Positions 1 to 10,164 of a stretch of DNA of 64,000 nt are shown piece after piece. The DNA comes from Cyprinodon diabolis (taxonomy: Eukaryota > Chordata > Actinopteri > Cyprinodontiformes > Cyprinodontidae). The first letter of the stretch is position 1. Each line of letters opens with the position of its first letter. The stretch lies in contig CM060064.1 in assembly GCA_030533445.1 (NCBI GenBank), forward strand, positions 7,547,879 through 7,611,878, written 5' to 3'. The notes under the pieces are model-generated. The model did no database searches. It saw nothing but the letters and a program-made list of their open reading frames with translations, and was not told the DNA's origin. A program made the translations under genes and the position numbers.

Positions 1-2062
1 TACAAATTTAGTTATAAAAAACATTCTATTTGCAGCTGACATTTTTTTTCTTTACATTGATATATTTTCTTTTAAAATGAAAAATATTCTCAAACGTGCA
101 TGGGGTATATACAGTACATACACTGCATCCACATGTATATATATATGACAGCTGAAGTCTCTTATTTAGCAGGATGATTATACAGGGTTATTGCACAGAG
201 TGTGTACATGGGTATTTATATAGATCTGTATTTATATCTATATATAGTTATTGCACTTGCTATTAAATATAAAGAAACAGGTTATTGCACAGGATATTAA
301 ATCCTATTTAAAAAAAAAATTCTCACCTAAAAATATGTAAGGCCCCCTAACCACAATACTGAATATCTTTATACCAAATAAAGTTTCCTTTTTTGAAAGA
401 AAATTCAGATTTTATTTTTTATTTATAGTATTTCATTTTTCAGCTGATACTGTGATAACATGAAATTGGTATTTTACTGAGGGTAAAAATATAATGTAAA
501 CCATTTAACCAGTGCCTTCATTGAAAAACCTGAATGTTAGAATCCATCCAATAAAACCGGCGTGGCAATTTTCATACCCCTTATTTGGTTTTATCTTGAA
601 AAAAAGATTTTATAAGTTTAAATACTAAATATACTTAACATGAACAGTTACATTTTAGCCAATGGTTAAAATGTTTTTTTGTCTTTCAAATTTTTAATCG
701 AAAACAAATAAAGTGAAATAAAAAGTAATTTATTTTACAACTTCCAAATAAAATATAACCAAAACAGAAGTGAATGTGTTAAACACTTTTTCTCTAAGGT
801 GGCATCTAAACCTTTTGCTGGCAATATGCTGTTTATTTGGAGCAACAGCTTCAGATTTAACAGGTTCAGCAAGCTAAATAGCTTAACTTTGTGCTGTCAC
901 TAAGCTGATTAAAGATGCATACACATTTACATTTTTGCTCCAACCTTTCTAACAGTAAGCCCTTCTGGAATAGTTTATTTTTCCAAGGTCAAATTGCATT
1001 TTTCTCTGTTGGACATAGATAAAAGCTGAACAGACCCATCACTGAGTGAACTAGAACTGTAAATAAAAATATTCTGGTTTGCATCTGCTACCAAAACAAA
1101 CTAACTAAAGCTTATTAAATTAAACCAACAATGGTTTTTACTGCATATTTCAGAGTACCTTTTATAATCCAACCATAAGGAGAACTGATGTTGAGTTCTG
1201 TTTGTAATTACCTGTGCTATGTCTTCTTTGAATTTTCCATGGCTGTGAAGCAAGGACAAAATGCTGTCCAGGAAAGTAGCTAAAATAATCCTGTTTATTT
1301 TAAAACTGCCAAAAGCTTCCTAATGTCAAAACTGGAAAATGATAAACATTTTTTTCCTTTAAGCTCAAATTAAGACAGGACTTTATTGTCTCTCAGCCTC
1401 AGTTGTTATGACTTTGAGTTGTTGCCTGCCCTCCCTTTTTCATCTGCCTTTTTTTTTTGAGAAGATAAATTTGCATGTCTCCCTCCTCAACAGTGAAGTA
1501 GTAGTGTGCCAAGGAAAGCCCAGCCACTGTTTGCAAAACAGCCCTGTTGGTTCAGGCTAACATCATTCCAATAAAACCAAGCACTTTTTATTTATCCATT
1601 ATTAATGAAGCTGTTCCTCTATTACTTCTTGGTGATATCTGTCTCATCATGGCCACTCCATGACAAAGTCAGTGTTTGCAATCATTTCCAACAGTCAAAG
1701 ATCAGTTCTGAGAATAAAAAAAAGTCAGTGGATTCTGAATATAAACAAGCTTGTAGCTGTAGTTTCATGTCACTCCAGTAAATATTGGCCCATCAAAATT
1801 GCAAACCTAAATTGTCTGTCAAACACTTTCATTTTCTTAAAAGTGTGAAATTCTTTAAAAAAAAAAACTTTAGATGAGATCCGAACGAGCCTTGGAGCCA
1901 AATAAACAATGGCATTGTTTGTTTCACTAATAAAACTATTACTGAGGGTCCATTGTAAAGACCGGAGAGGCAGTTTTCTTTTCCTCGAGCTGCAGCACAA
2001 AAGCTGTTCCGTGTTTTGTGCCCGTTTTCAGCGACACAAACTGGGGCTATGTATATATAAGG
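1..2062. other. AT-rich non-coding stretch
   Basis: Strongly AT-rich, with many short poly-A and poly-T runs. The only ORFs are short and random-looking. It could be a 3' UTR of the minus-strand candidate exon to its right, but nothing here proves that. Confidence 0.4.
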
Positions 2063-2217
2063 CTAATCGTACATAGCATCTAGAGTGGCTTCCAGTAAAG
2101 TTGGGGCCTGATTTCCATTGTTTGGATCATAATAGGCAGCGCAGCCTGTTGGGTATGCGACAGAGGGACGTGTGTACCACCCACCGTCAGGCGAAATACT
2201 CCAGTGGCTGCATTGTG
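2063..2217 (-). CDS. Candidate terminal coding exon, gene not identified
   Basis: On the minus strand, after a possible acceptor CCTGCAG (2218-2224), a frame stays open for 51 codons. It runs through HWSISPDGGWYTRPSVAYPT and GCAAYYDPNNGNQAPTLLEA to TLDAMYD and a TAG stop at 2063-2065. The composition is protein-like and the acidic end resembles a real C-terminus, but I do not recognise it. A second frame is also open here, and the acceptor has a poor pyrimidine tract. If real, 1-2062 would be its 3' UTR. Treat as weak. Confidence 0.3.
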
Positions 2218-2956
2218 CTGCAGGAATTCATATCTGCAAACATTGCAAACAGATTACCTCAGAGCACAGATTTAGAAGGACCCTAAATCAGCTTTGACTT
2301 ACTTTTCCAGTAAGACAGAAACTATATGCAACAGAAACAAATCAATAATAGCTCCACAGTTACCAGATCTAAATGCACATTCTTGATACTACTTTAAAGG
2401 TAAGACCATAAAAAATATATTTTTTCTAGTGGAACCTCTATCACAAATGTTACTACATCTGATTTATTTGTGATAAAATAAAGTTAAAACATTTAAGCCA
2501 AAAGTTTTATTTTATAAAATTCCATTAAAGTTGAATTGAAAACCACAGAAAAAAACCTGTTAGTGGAACACATTGTGAGCGAGTGTCATGACCACCTCTT
2601 AAAAGAGAATCCGGTCAAATAAATCTGCTTTTTTTTGCAGGACTCCCTTTACCTGAAAAAGCCTTTGGTCGCTTTATGCAATATGCCATCTGCTGTGAAC
2701 AGAATTTTGGTCACTTAACAATGTACTTGATGTCCTTGCAATAGGGAAAGGTATGACTCGCTACTTTACAAGGAGCGGAACAAGAACATATGAGTCCTAA
2801 ACCGTTTTTCTGGAAGAGACCGCAATGATAGATGTTTCAAGGGGACCTTTGGTTAATGCTGTAAAACTGATAGTTTTCCGAAAAAAACAGAAAAAAACAA
2901 CCCAGCTTCAAATATTAAGCCTCATACCTCAATTGCTTTAAACAAAAACATAATAT

Positions 2957-3300
2957 TTCATGATCTGACCTGATAGCTGGCCTTAATTGTTCATGTCATT
3001 CACCTGCGTTATTCTGCCTGGCTCCTAATTATCACTGATCTCATCACCCTGCTGGTTCTGCTTTATATTCGGTTCAGCCAAACTATCGGGCCAGATCATT
3101 GTTTGTCTCATGCCTGTATGTCTGTTTCCTTACTTTTGTTAGTTCCAAGGTTTGTGTCCTCGTTCCTGCTGGCCAGTGGTTTGATAGGGTTTTAGTGTTT
3201 GTCCTGTCTTCTGATCGTGTGCTGATCCTTCTCCACGGAGCCCTTTTGGCTCGGAACGGTCAGCTTTATTCCCGCAGTTTGTTTTGTTTTAATGAAAGTT
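2957..3300 (+). mobile_element. LTR fragment, same family as 56745-57366
   Basis: Begins TCATGATCTGACCTG, close to the start of the solo LTR at 56745. It shares the following order of motifs: repeated TCACCTG, TATATTC.GTTCAGCC, CAGATCATT, GTTTGTCT and TCCTGATCGT-like. It breaks off around 3300, so only the 5' part is left. Diverged compared with the other copies. Confidence 0.55.
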
Positions 3301-3414
3301 GTGTAACGTTCCAACTGACTGTCTCACCTTGAATACTTTATCCATCTGTCCCTTTTCTGATAGAATACGATAAACTTGACTTACTTTAACAGAAGTTGAG
3401 AAATAACCATCGTC

Positions 3415-3500
3415 ATTGACGGTTCCAGACCGGGGCAAACAGGGGCCTGTACCCCTGCAGAACTGGCCCTGGCCCCCCATTAAGGCCCTCTTTACTAGAG
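3415..3500 (+). repeat. Fragment of a GGTTCTAGAC repeat family
   Basis: Shares the order GGTTCCAGAC, GGGGCC, CCCCTGCAGAAC and TGGCCCC with 9735-9825 and with the left end of the inverted-repeat element at 34866. A fragment with no second end. Confidence 0.5.
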
Positions 3501-3975
3501 AAAATGCTAAAAAATGTATGGGGATATTTTTTGGCCTAGAAACTACCACTGATAGGTCCCTTGAACTAATTTCAGTTTTTATTTTTACAGCTTTATCTTA
3601 GCAATGGTTTAAAAACTACATTGTTGTACTTTTAGCCTCAGTCATACCGAGATATCATGGTTTTCATCTTTCATCTGCTTCATCTGGGGTTTCCAGAGCT
3701 GCAAATGGCTCTTTTGTTCACCTAATATATCAAATGATTAACTAGTGCCCTGTTTCTATTTCATTCTTTCAGGGCTGCTGGAAGTTCTTTTGAACATGGG
3801 GTGCTGTGAATTCTTTTTTGGTTTTCCTTTGGACAAAATACCTATGAGCCTATAGGCCTATTTAAAATACAATTAAAATAATTAAGTAAACTAAGATTCA
3901 CAATTTTATTGTCATACCAGAGTCTGTAACACAGACATCAGTTCTCAGGTGAATAAATGTGCTATTAATTAAACT

Positions 3976-4165
3976 TCAAAATAACGGGCATGTAGATGGC
4001 ACAGTGGTTAGCGTGCACAACCTATGTATGGAGGCCTTAGTCCTCGACGAGGCCGACCTGGGTTTGAATGTGGTCCTTTGCCGCATGTCTCTCCTCTCTC
4101 TCATACCCCCTTTACTGTAAGCCTAGTGCCGAAAAAGCGAGCCCCTAGTGCTGTAAAAACTAAAA
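3976..4165 (+). repeat. tRNA-derived SINE, family A
   Basis: A-box-like ATGGCACAGTGGTTAGCG followed about 55 bases later by a B-box-like GGGTTTGAATG. Then comes a body with GCATGTCTCTCCTC and GCGAGCCCCTAGTG. The same body is found inverted at 41350-41535, which shows it is a dispersed repeat. Confidence 0.7.
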
Positions 4166-5488
4166 TAAACAAAAAACAAATTCACAATGAAATAGATTTG
4201 GTCAGCTGTCACTGTGTTTATGTCACACGTGACTCTATTAACTCTAAAATCTTTTTACACAAACCACAAGGAAATAATTATATTATACTATTAAAACGTT
4301 ATTGAACACAATAACAAACACTCGTGGCAGCACCATGTTCTTACCTTTAGCTACAGGCAGGGTGCCATGCCTGGTTACAAGTGTCCAAATGTTCAGGTGC
4401 GCTCTGGGGTCGTGGAGATAAAGTTCCTCATGAGCGGACAAATCCGAAATGCCTTTCTGTGCCATATTTCCTCCTTGTTTCTGTCATTAGGTTATGTACA
4501 TTTACTAGTCTGCTGCCGCGAGCTGGATACCACTCTTTAGCTTGCTTGACCTTGCCATGTTAACGTAACTTCCATGAACTTGTGTTGATTAGGCCTCAAA
4601 ATAATTAAATTAAAATCCAAATACACGTAATAGTAAAATTTAAAAAAGGCAAAAATTATTTCCCAAAATATTCATAAGAAATCTATAATTTGTGCAAAGT
4701 ATTTTTAATAAAATATTTTTAAATCTCCCGCTCGCTACAAGGGGCAGCACCCCCCCCCCCCAGCACCATACATTCCTTCATTTAGTGTCCCCAAGAAAGA
4801 AAATGATGCCCTTCCCGGAATTATTTGGTCTAGAAGCACTTTAAGTTCGTTCAAACTTAAATGTTCTCCTCCATTAAAAAAAAAGTCTGATCACAAGGCC
4901 ATTAATCTGGTCCTAGGTAACATACCTTGTTACCTTACACTAACATGGTTTCTTTTCTTTCTTGCCAAACAGTGTCAGAGATCTGATGAGTAATTCTGAC
5001 GCTTTGCTCCATAAATTTTGAACTTCTGTTCACGTTAGAAAATAAACTCTATGATGATAGATGCTATTCAGTTTGCTTGGGTACATATGGAAGTTACTAG
5101 TAAACCATCAAACAGTGCTGCAGTGCTGCATCGGTGACACATAAGAGACAAAATTAATTTCTGCTTTTTGTCCCAGGTTATATTTCTCCTTTTTTGTATT
5201 TCATGTTTAACATCCAAATGATGTGAAACTGGCCTGATTAAAAGACTCTAAATTTGTATCCAGTAAAATAATGATAAAAATAAATTGAAGTTGGGTCAGG
5301 CCTTATCTATGTCCATTTTTTGTGACATGTCATGTCCAACAATAGTATCAAAGAGGTGGAGAGTTTCTGCTAGATAGAACCTGAAAGCCACACAATAAGA
5401 CCAGCTAAAAAATGATCACCATTTAACCTTTGTTTCCGTTTTGAAAAGACATAATGTCTAATTTCATCATTATATCATAACAGAGAAC

Positions 5489-5546
5489 TGTGAGCGTGCA
5501 TTAGACTTTCAGTGATATTTTACTCAAAGTCTAATGCACGCTCACA
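5489..5546. repeat. Perfect 21-base inverted repeat
   Basis: Arms 5489-5509 and 5526-5546 are exact reverse complements (GTGAGCGTGCATTAGACTTT in the left arm) around a 16-base spacer. The right arm overlaps the left target duplication of the LTR element starting at 5548. It may be a small foldback element that served as the target, or a terminator-like hairpin. Confidence 0.8.
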
Positions 5547-5644
5547 TTGTTGGGATCCAGAGGTTTGCCCTCCTGAGGGCGACGTGGATCCCTTCCTGTG
5601 GGCTTCTGTGAGTTCTGCATCTGGGCTAGTAAACCTGCTACATC

Positions 5645-6871
5645 ATGACAGAACAATCCGGCCAACAGACTAGCCCAGCAGACTCCTTCTACGCTCTCTT
5701 GAAGAGGCCCGCTCTAAGACGTCCGCCACCACCCTGGCAGGTGGCGTTGAGTCGACATTATGAGGAGTTGGTGGCCTCCTTAGCTCCTGAGCTCGCTCTG
5801 AGCCGTCTAGAGACCCCTGAGCCCGCTCTGAGCCGTCTAGAGACCCCTGAGCCCGCTCTGAGCCGTCTGGAGACCCCTGAGCCCGCTCTGAGCCGTCTAG
5901 AGACCCCTGAGCCCGCTCTGAGCCGTCTGGAGACCCCTGGGCCCGCTCAGAGTCGTCCGCCATCATCCTGGTGGGTGGAGTGGCGTCGACGTAATGAGGA
6001 GTTGGATCGCAAATGGCAGGAAACTCTTAGCCGTCTAAGGACCCCTTGGCCCGGTTGGAACCGTCGGGAGACCCCTGAGCCTGCTCTGTTTCATCCAGAG
6101 ACTCGTGAATCGGAACCACAAGCGATAGCCTCCTCAGTTCCTGTGTCGGAGCCACAGTCGGTGGTTTCCGGGGTTCCTGGTGAGGAGCCACAGTCGGTGG
6201 TTTCCTCTGTTCCTGGTGTGGAGCCACAGTCGGTGGTTTCCTCTGCTCCTGATGTGGAGCCACAGTCGGTGGTCTCCTCAGTTCCTGATGGGGAGCCCCA
6301 GTCGGTGGCCTCCTCTGTTCCTGATCCGGAGCCGCATTCGGCGGCCTCCTGTGTTCCTGTGGAGCCACAGTCGGTGGCCTCCTCTGCTCCTGGTGTGGAG
6401 CCGCAGTCGGCGGCCTCCTGTGTTCCTGTGGAGCCACAGTCGGTGGCCTCCTCTGCTCCTGATGTGGAGCCGCAATCGGCGGCCTCCTGTGTTCCTGTGG
6501 AGCCACAGTCGGTGGCCTCCTCTGCTCCTGATGTGGAGCCACAGTCGGTGGTCTCCTCAGTTCCTGATGGGGAGCCCCAGTCGGTGGCCTCCTCTGTTCC
6601 TGATCCGGAGCCGCAGTCGGCGGCCTCCTGTGTTCCTGTGGAGCCACAGTCGGTGGCCTCCTCTGCTCCTGATGTGGAGCCGCAATCGGCGGCCTCTTCA
6701 GTTCCTGATTCGGAGCCGCAGTGGGCGGCCTGTCTGAGCTTGTTGCAGAGCAGCAGAAGCGGAGGCGGCGTCCTCCTCGGAGCTTCCTGCTGGAGCGGAG
6801 GCGGCGTCCTCCTCGGAGCTTCCTGCTGGAGCGGAGGCGGCGTCCTCCTCCAAGGCCCCTGCAGCTTCTGA
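5645..6871 (+). CDS. Repeat-built ORF inside the LTR element
   Basis: 408 codons starting at the last bases of the left LTR. Residues 1-50 are non-repetitive and begin MTEQSGQQTSPADSFYALLK, which may be a gag remnant. Then come about six copies of the ten-residue unit PEPALSRLET, a second non-repeat part (SSWWVEWRRRNEELDRKW), about seventeen copies of an 11-12 residue unit of the EPQSVVSSVPD type, and a Gly/Arg-rich tail. No catalytic motif. The repeat units are multiples of three, which also keeps the antisense frames open, so length alone is not evidence for a protein. Confidence 0.45.
   Translation: MTEQSGQQTSPADSFYALLKRPALRRPPPPWQVALSRHYEELVASLAPELALSRLETPEPALSRLETPEPALSRLETPEPALSRLETPEPALSRLETPGPAQSRPPSSWWVEWRRRNEELDRKWQETLSRLRTPWPGWNRRETPEPALFHPETRESEPQAIASSVPVSEPQSVVSGVPGEEPQSVVSSVPGVEPQSVVSSAPDVEPQSVVSSVPDGEPQSVASSVPDPEPHSAASCVPVEPQSVASSAPGVEPQSAASCVPVEPQSVASSAPDVEPQSAASCVPVEPQSVASSAPDVEPQSVVSSVPDGEPQSVASSVPDPEPQSAASCVPVEPQSVASSAPDVEPQSAASSVPDSEPQWAACLSLLQSSRSGGGVLLGASCWSGGGVLLGASCWSGGGVLLQGPCSF
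5800..5950. repeat. 30-base minisatellite, first block
   Basis: About five tandem copies of a 30-base unit containing GAGCCGTCTAGAGACCCCTG, almost identical, with only A/G changes at one site. Part of the LTR element ORF. Confidence 0.85.
6110..6725. repeat. 33-36-base minisatellite, second block
   Basis: About seventeen tandem copies of units with GAGCCACAGTCGGTGG and a variable spacer. Higher-order repeats are visible: 6283-6410 and 6550-6640 share the same order of unit variants, which points to duplications of several units at once. Confidence 0.85.
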
Positions 6872-7724
6872 GACTCCGGTCCCGCGGCCGGCCTCCGAAG
6901 CGTCTGCCTCAGCTCCGTTTCCACGGCCGGTCACCTGAGACTCTGCCCTGCTGCCGGCCCCACGGCCGGCCACCTGAGATTTTCCTTGTCCTCGCCCACC
7001 CTGGGTGGGTTGTTATGATTTCTGGACCCTGTTTCTTTTTCTGTGCTTGGCCCTCCTTTCCTGTTTCCCCCTCCGCCTGCCCTGGGTGGGTTGTTTTTGG
7101 TTCTGGTTTTTTGTTTTTAGGCATCTGGTATCCGCCCTTAAGGGGGGGGTACTGTTGGGATCCAGAGGTTTGCCCTCCTGAGGGCGACATGGATCCCTTC
7201 CTGTGGGCTTCTGTTACTGTTGGGATCCAGGGGTTTGCCCTGCAGAGGGCAATGTGGATCCCTTCTCTGTGGGTTTCTGTTTTTGCCTGTTGGGATCCAG
7301 AGGCTTGCCCACCAGAGGGCGCCGTGGATCCTTTCCTGGGAGCTGCTGTTCAGCGCTCACAGCTGACCCCCATCACCTGATTAGGAGCTCTCTCTATATA
7401 AGCTGTAGAGGAGCTCCATTCTGGGCCGGATTGTTGTCCTTGCCATGGAAGCAAACCTGAGCCACCCTGCCTGTTTGACCCTGCCTGTCTGAACCTGCAA
7501 ACCTGTGAGTTTGATCCTGAGAACCTGTACCTGAACCTAACCTGCTCTGTCCTCTCTGCCTTCCAGGGCAGAACCCCGTATGAGTCAATAAATATTGGAC
7601 TTTAATCCTGCCTGTGTGTTCTGTGAGTTCTGCATCTGGGCTAGTAAACCTGCTACATCATGACACACATTTCTCTGTTCTAGTTAATAGATTATATTAA
7701 GTAAGTAATTAAGTAACATTAAGT

Positions 7725-7785
7725 AAAGATTAAGTAATTTCCCTCTGGGATTATTAAAGTATTTCTGATTCTGATTCTGATATAT
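7725..7785 (+). repeat. 3' end of a LINE-like repeat
   Basis: TTTCCCTCTGGGATTATTAA followed by a short (TTCTGA)n tail, the kind of simple-repeat tail that ends many fish non-LTR elements. Only the tail region is left. Confidence 0.45.
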
Positions 7786-8125
7786 AACCATAAGTTAAGT
7801 CCCATGAATTAAACAAGATTATAGATGAGCAATAAGATTTTTATTAAGAAATTTATTCTTTTTTTGTACACAATGTTGTTTATTATATTATACTACCTTC
7901 AAAACAGCCAAGCTCAGTATATTGGGTAAAGGGAAGCTGATAGGAGCTGATTAGAGGTTGGATGGTTCCAAACTGCAGAGACTGGGATGGAGAGAGGAAA
8001 AAAGGTACAATCAGAGCTACTTTGGAATTATTTAGATTAAACAATGGCTGAGGCAGGCCAAGAGACAAATTTATAGTCTGTAGCAACTTTCATCTTGGTG
8101 AGTTTGAGCAAAGTGGTACACACGT

Positions 8126-8200
8126 CACACCCTCATTAAACATGGTGGTGGCAGCAGTATTATGTGGGGAGACCATACTTTAGCAGAGACAGTAAAACTG
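8126..8200 (+). pseudogene. Relic of a Tc1-like transposase
   Basis: Codes HTLIKHGGGSSIMWG, matching the conserved KHGGGSIMLWG core of Tc1 transposases. No other transposase part, inverted repeats or target duplication is visible. An old fragment. Confidence 0.55.
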
Positions 8201-8262
8201 GTCAAAGTCAGTGTGTAACATGGTATGTGCTAAGGATTTGATTTTGTCTGTCTATCAATTCA

Positions 8263-8629
8263 TTCATTCATTCATTCATTCATACAATCATTTATATGCC
8301 TCAGCCTATCCGGGGCCGGTTTGCAGAGGCAGCAGTCTAAGCAAAGACGCCCAGTCTTCCCGATCCACATACACCTCCTCCAGCTGCTTTGGGGGGACCC
8401 CAAGGTGACACCAGGCCAGCTTAGACACATAGTCCCTCCAGCGTGTCCTGGGCCTTCCACGAGGCCTTCTCCCAATGGGACAGGCCTGGAACCCCTCCCG
8501 AGGGAGGCGACCAGGAGGCATCCGAAACAGATGCCTGAGCCACCTCAGTTGGCTCCTTTTGACGTGGAGTAGCAACGACTCTACTGCGAGCTCCACCCGG
8601 ATAACTGAGCTCTGTCTGTCTGTCTCCAT
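8263..8629 (-). pseudogene. C-terminal part of a non-LTR retrotransposon ORF2
   Basis: The minus-strand frame includes LRWLRHLFRMPPGRLPREGF and RPRGRPRTRWRDYV, typical of the region after the reverse transcriptase in fish LINEs. It ends soon before a (GAAT)n tail (+ strand ATTC repeats at 8263-8283), consistent with a 5'-truncated insertion. The clade (L2, Rex or RTE type) cannot be settled here. Confidence 0.65.
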
Positions 8630-8723
8630 TCATGTTATAATTTACCAATTTAGATTGGGGTCTGTGGAGGATAACTGTTGCCTGAGCTGCACTCTGCTTT
8701 CGCTGAGAAAGCACAACGTTTAG

Positions 8724-9730
8724 CTCCAGGAAATTAATATTCTGACTCAGAGAAGTCCAATATAGTTTCTAAGTGGTAGCATCATAGAGGAAGTGAAACA
8801 AGCTTTAAATAACACCTTTTATAATAATAGTATTGTCCTCATGTCTCCCAATTTGCCCGTGGCTGCACATGGTGGTTAAACATAAAAACATTCCCAATAA
8901 ATGATGCAAAGCAGAAACAAACAACGTCCAACGATTGTGCAGTGTTTGGGTTTAGTTAGAAAGATTGCTGGTAAATTCCCCAAAATACAGGGGTTGCCTG
9001 CTTTTAGCCACACTTGGTTTGTACTTTGACATGAGGATTATCAACTTTATAGGTCATTGCAAATGTATATCATAACAAAAATTGTCTCCTGCATTCAGAA
9101 TCCAAGCACTCTGCTCTGATCTCTAAGCCATTCCTACTAATCTCCCAGAATTCTTCTCTGTCTTAGGATTCTGTTCAACCTGTTTGTGTCCTTAATTTTT
9201 ATAAACCGTGTCTAAAATAATTTTTGCTAAGTTCTCATGTATTCAATAATTTAATGCACAGGCTGCATGTTGTCTAAAAACATAACCAACAAAGGCTAAA
9301 AACCCTACAGGATTATAAAGGACATGTTCAAAGACTTCTGATTGCCTTACACCATTTCAACAATGAGAACAGATGTGACACTGACACTGTCAGCCTTTGA
9401 GTGAACCTTCAGCTTTGCTTTCATTAAGAAAAACTTCTGGTTTCAAATCAAACTGAGTTTATTAATATAATGGAGATGAGGCAATGTTTTACAGTCATTT
9501 GACATCATAAGAGCAACAAGCACCATTTAATGTGCATATGCTTGATTAGAAAAGCTGCAAATTATCCAAGTAAAACAAAAAAACCTAACAGGAACTATGA
9601 GACATCCTTGACGTACTCCTGTATCTAAAACAACTATATCATCAGTAAATCATACAGCACCAGACTTTCTGTGGTTGAAGTATTAAAAACCTTAACCCAT
9701 CCATGATGTTGTTATTAATATTAATACTGA
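8724..9730. other. Intergenic stretch without recognisable feature
   Basis: AT-rich, no ORF of note, no repeat structure I could detect. Confidence 0.5.
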
Positions 9731-9734
9731 AGAG

Positions 9735-9825
9735 GTCCCTGTACATGGGTGGTTCTAGACATGTGCCAGCCGGGGCCACTGCCCCTGTAGAACAGATCCT
9801 GGCCCCTGACATGGCCCTGTATTAA
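9735..9825 (+). repeat. Fragment of a GGTTCTAGAC repeat family
   Basis: GGTGGTTCTAGACATGTGCC, then GGGGCC, CCCCTGTAGAAC and CTGGCCCC: the same order as 34866-34935 and 3415-3500. Confidence 0.5.
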
Positions 9826-9879
9826 AATATACACAGCAGAATTTAATAAGCATATCATTTGTCTACAGGCAAGAGGTGG

Positions 9880-10150
9880 GATACACCCTGGACAGGTCAC
9901 CAGTCTATCACAGGGCAACACAGAGACCAACAACCATTCACACACACTTACACCTAAGGAGAATATAGAGAAGCCAATTAACCTAACAGTCTTTTTTTTG
10001 TGTGTTAGGAAGCCAGAGTACCCAGAGTGAACCCATGCATGCACAGGGAAACATGCAAACTCCATGCAGAGAGACCCTGGGCTAGGATTTGAACAAAGAA
10101 CCTTCTTGCTGCAAGGCAACAGTGATACCCGCTGCATCACTGACCGGCAT
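9880..10150 (-). repeat. Dispersed repeat, family C
   Basis: Contains CCCTGGACAGGTCACCAGTC, GAAGCCAGAGTACCCAGAG, CATGCAAACTCCATGCAGAG and a B-box-like GGATTTGAACA. It is the reverse complement of 40550-40800, and part of it recurs at 61445-61620. Likely a tRNA- or LINE-related SINE common in fish. Confidence 0.65.
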
Positions 10151-10164
10151 AAAATGTAAATCAA

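Larger units (their letters stand above)
5548..7665 (+). mobile_element. Non-autonomous LTR retrotransposon with minisatellite ORF
   Basis: Starts TGTTGGGATCCAG and ends CTACATCATGACA, so it has TG...CA termini, and is flanked by the identical 5-base sequence CACAT at 5543-5547 and 7666-7670. The left LTR (5548-5650, 103 bases) lacks the middle seen in the right LTR (7153-7665). The right LTR has its first 65-71 bases in three tandem copies (starts at 7153, 7218, 7289), a TATATAAG box at 7396 and AATAAA at 7588. A polypurine tract with eight G ends at 7149, just before the right LTR. There is no protease, reverse transcriptase or integrase, so it must have been mobilised in trans. A Ty3/gypsy origin is inferred only from this layout. 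Confidence 0.8.

Noticed and set aside
3976..4060. Possible tRNA gene
   Set aside because: Same reasons: promoter boxes only, SINE body attached, second copy at 41350.
5800..6725. CRISPR-like tandem repeats
   Set aside because: The units are directly joined with no unique spacers, and the DNA is from a vertebrate. These are minisatellites.
6091..6924. 277-codon minus-strand ORF
   Set aside because: It is the antisense of the minisatellite in the LTR element. It is open because the repeat unit has no stop on either strand. No domain, no start context, no conservation argument.
6721..7380. 219-codon plus-strand ORF
   Set aside because: Runs through the end of the minisatellite, the polypurine tract and the start of the right LTR in a frame different from the element ORF; a by-product of repeats.
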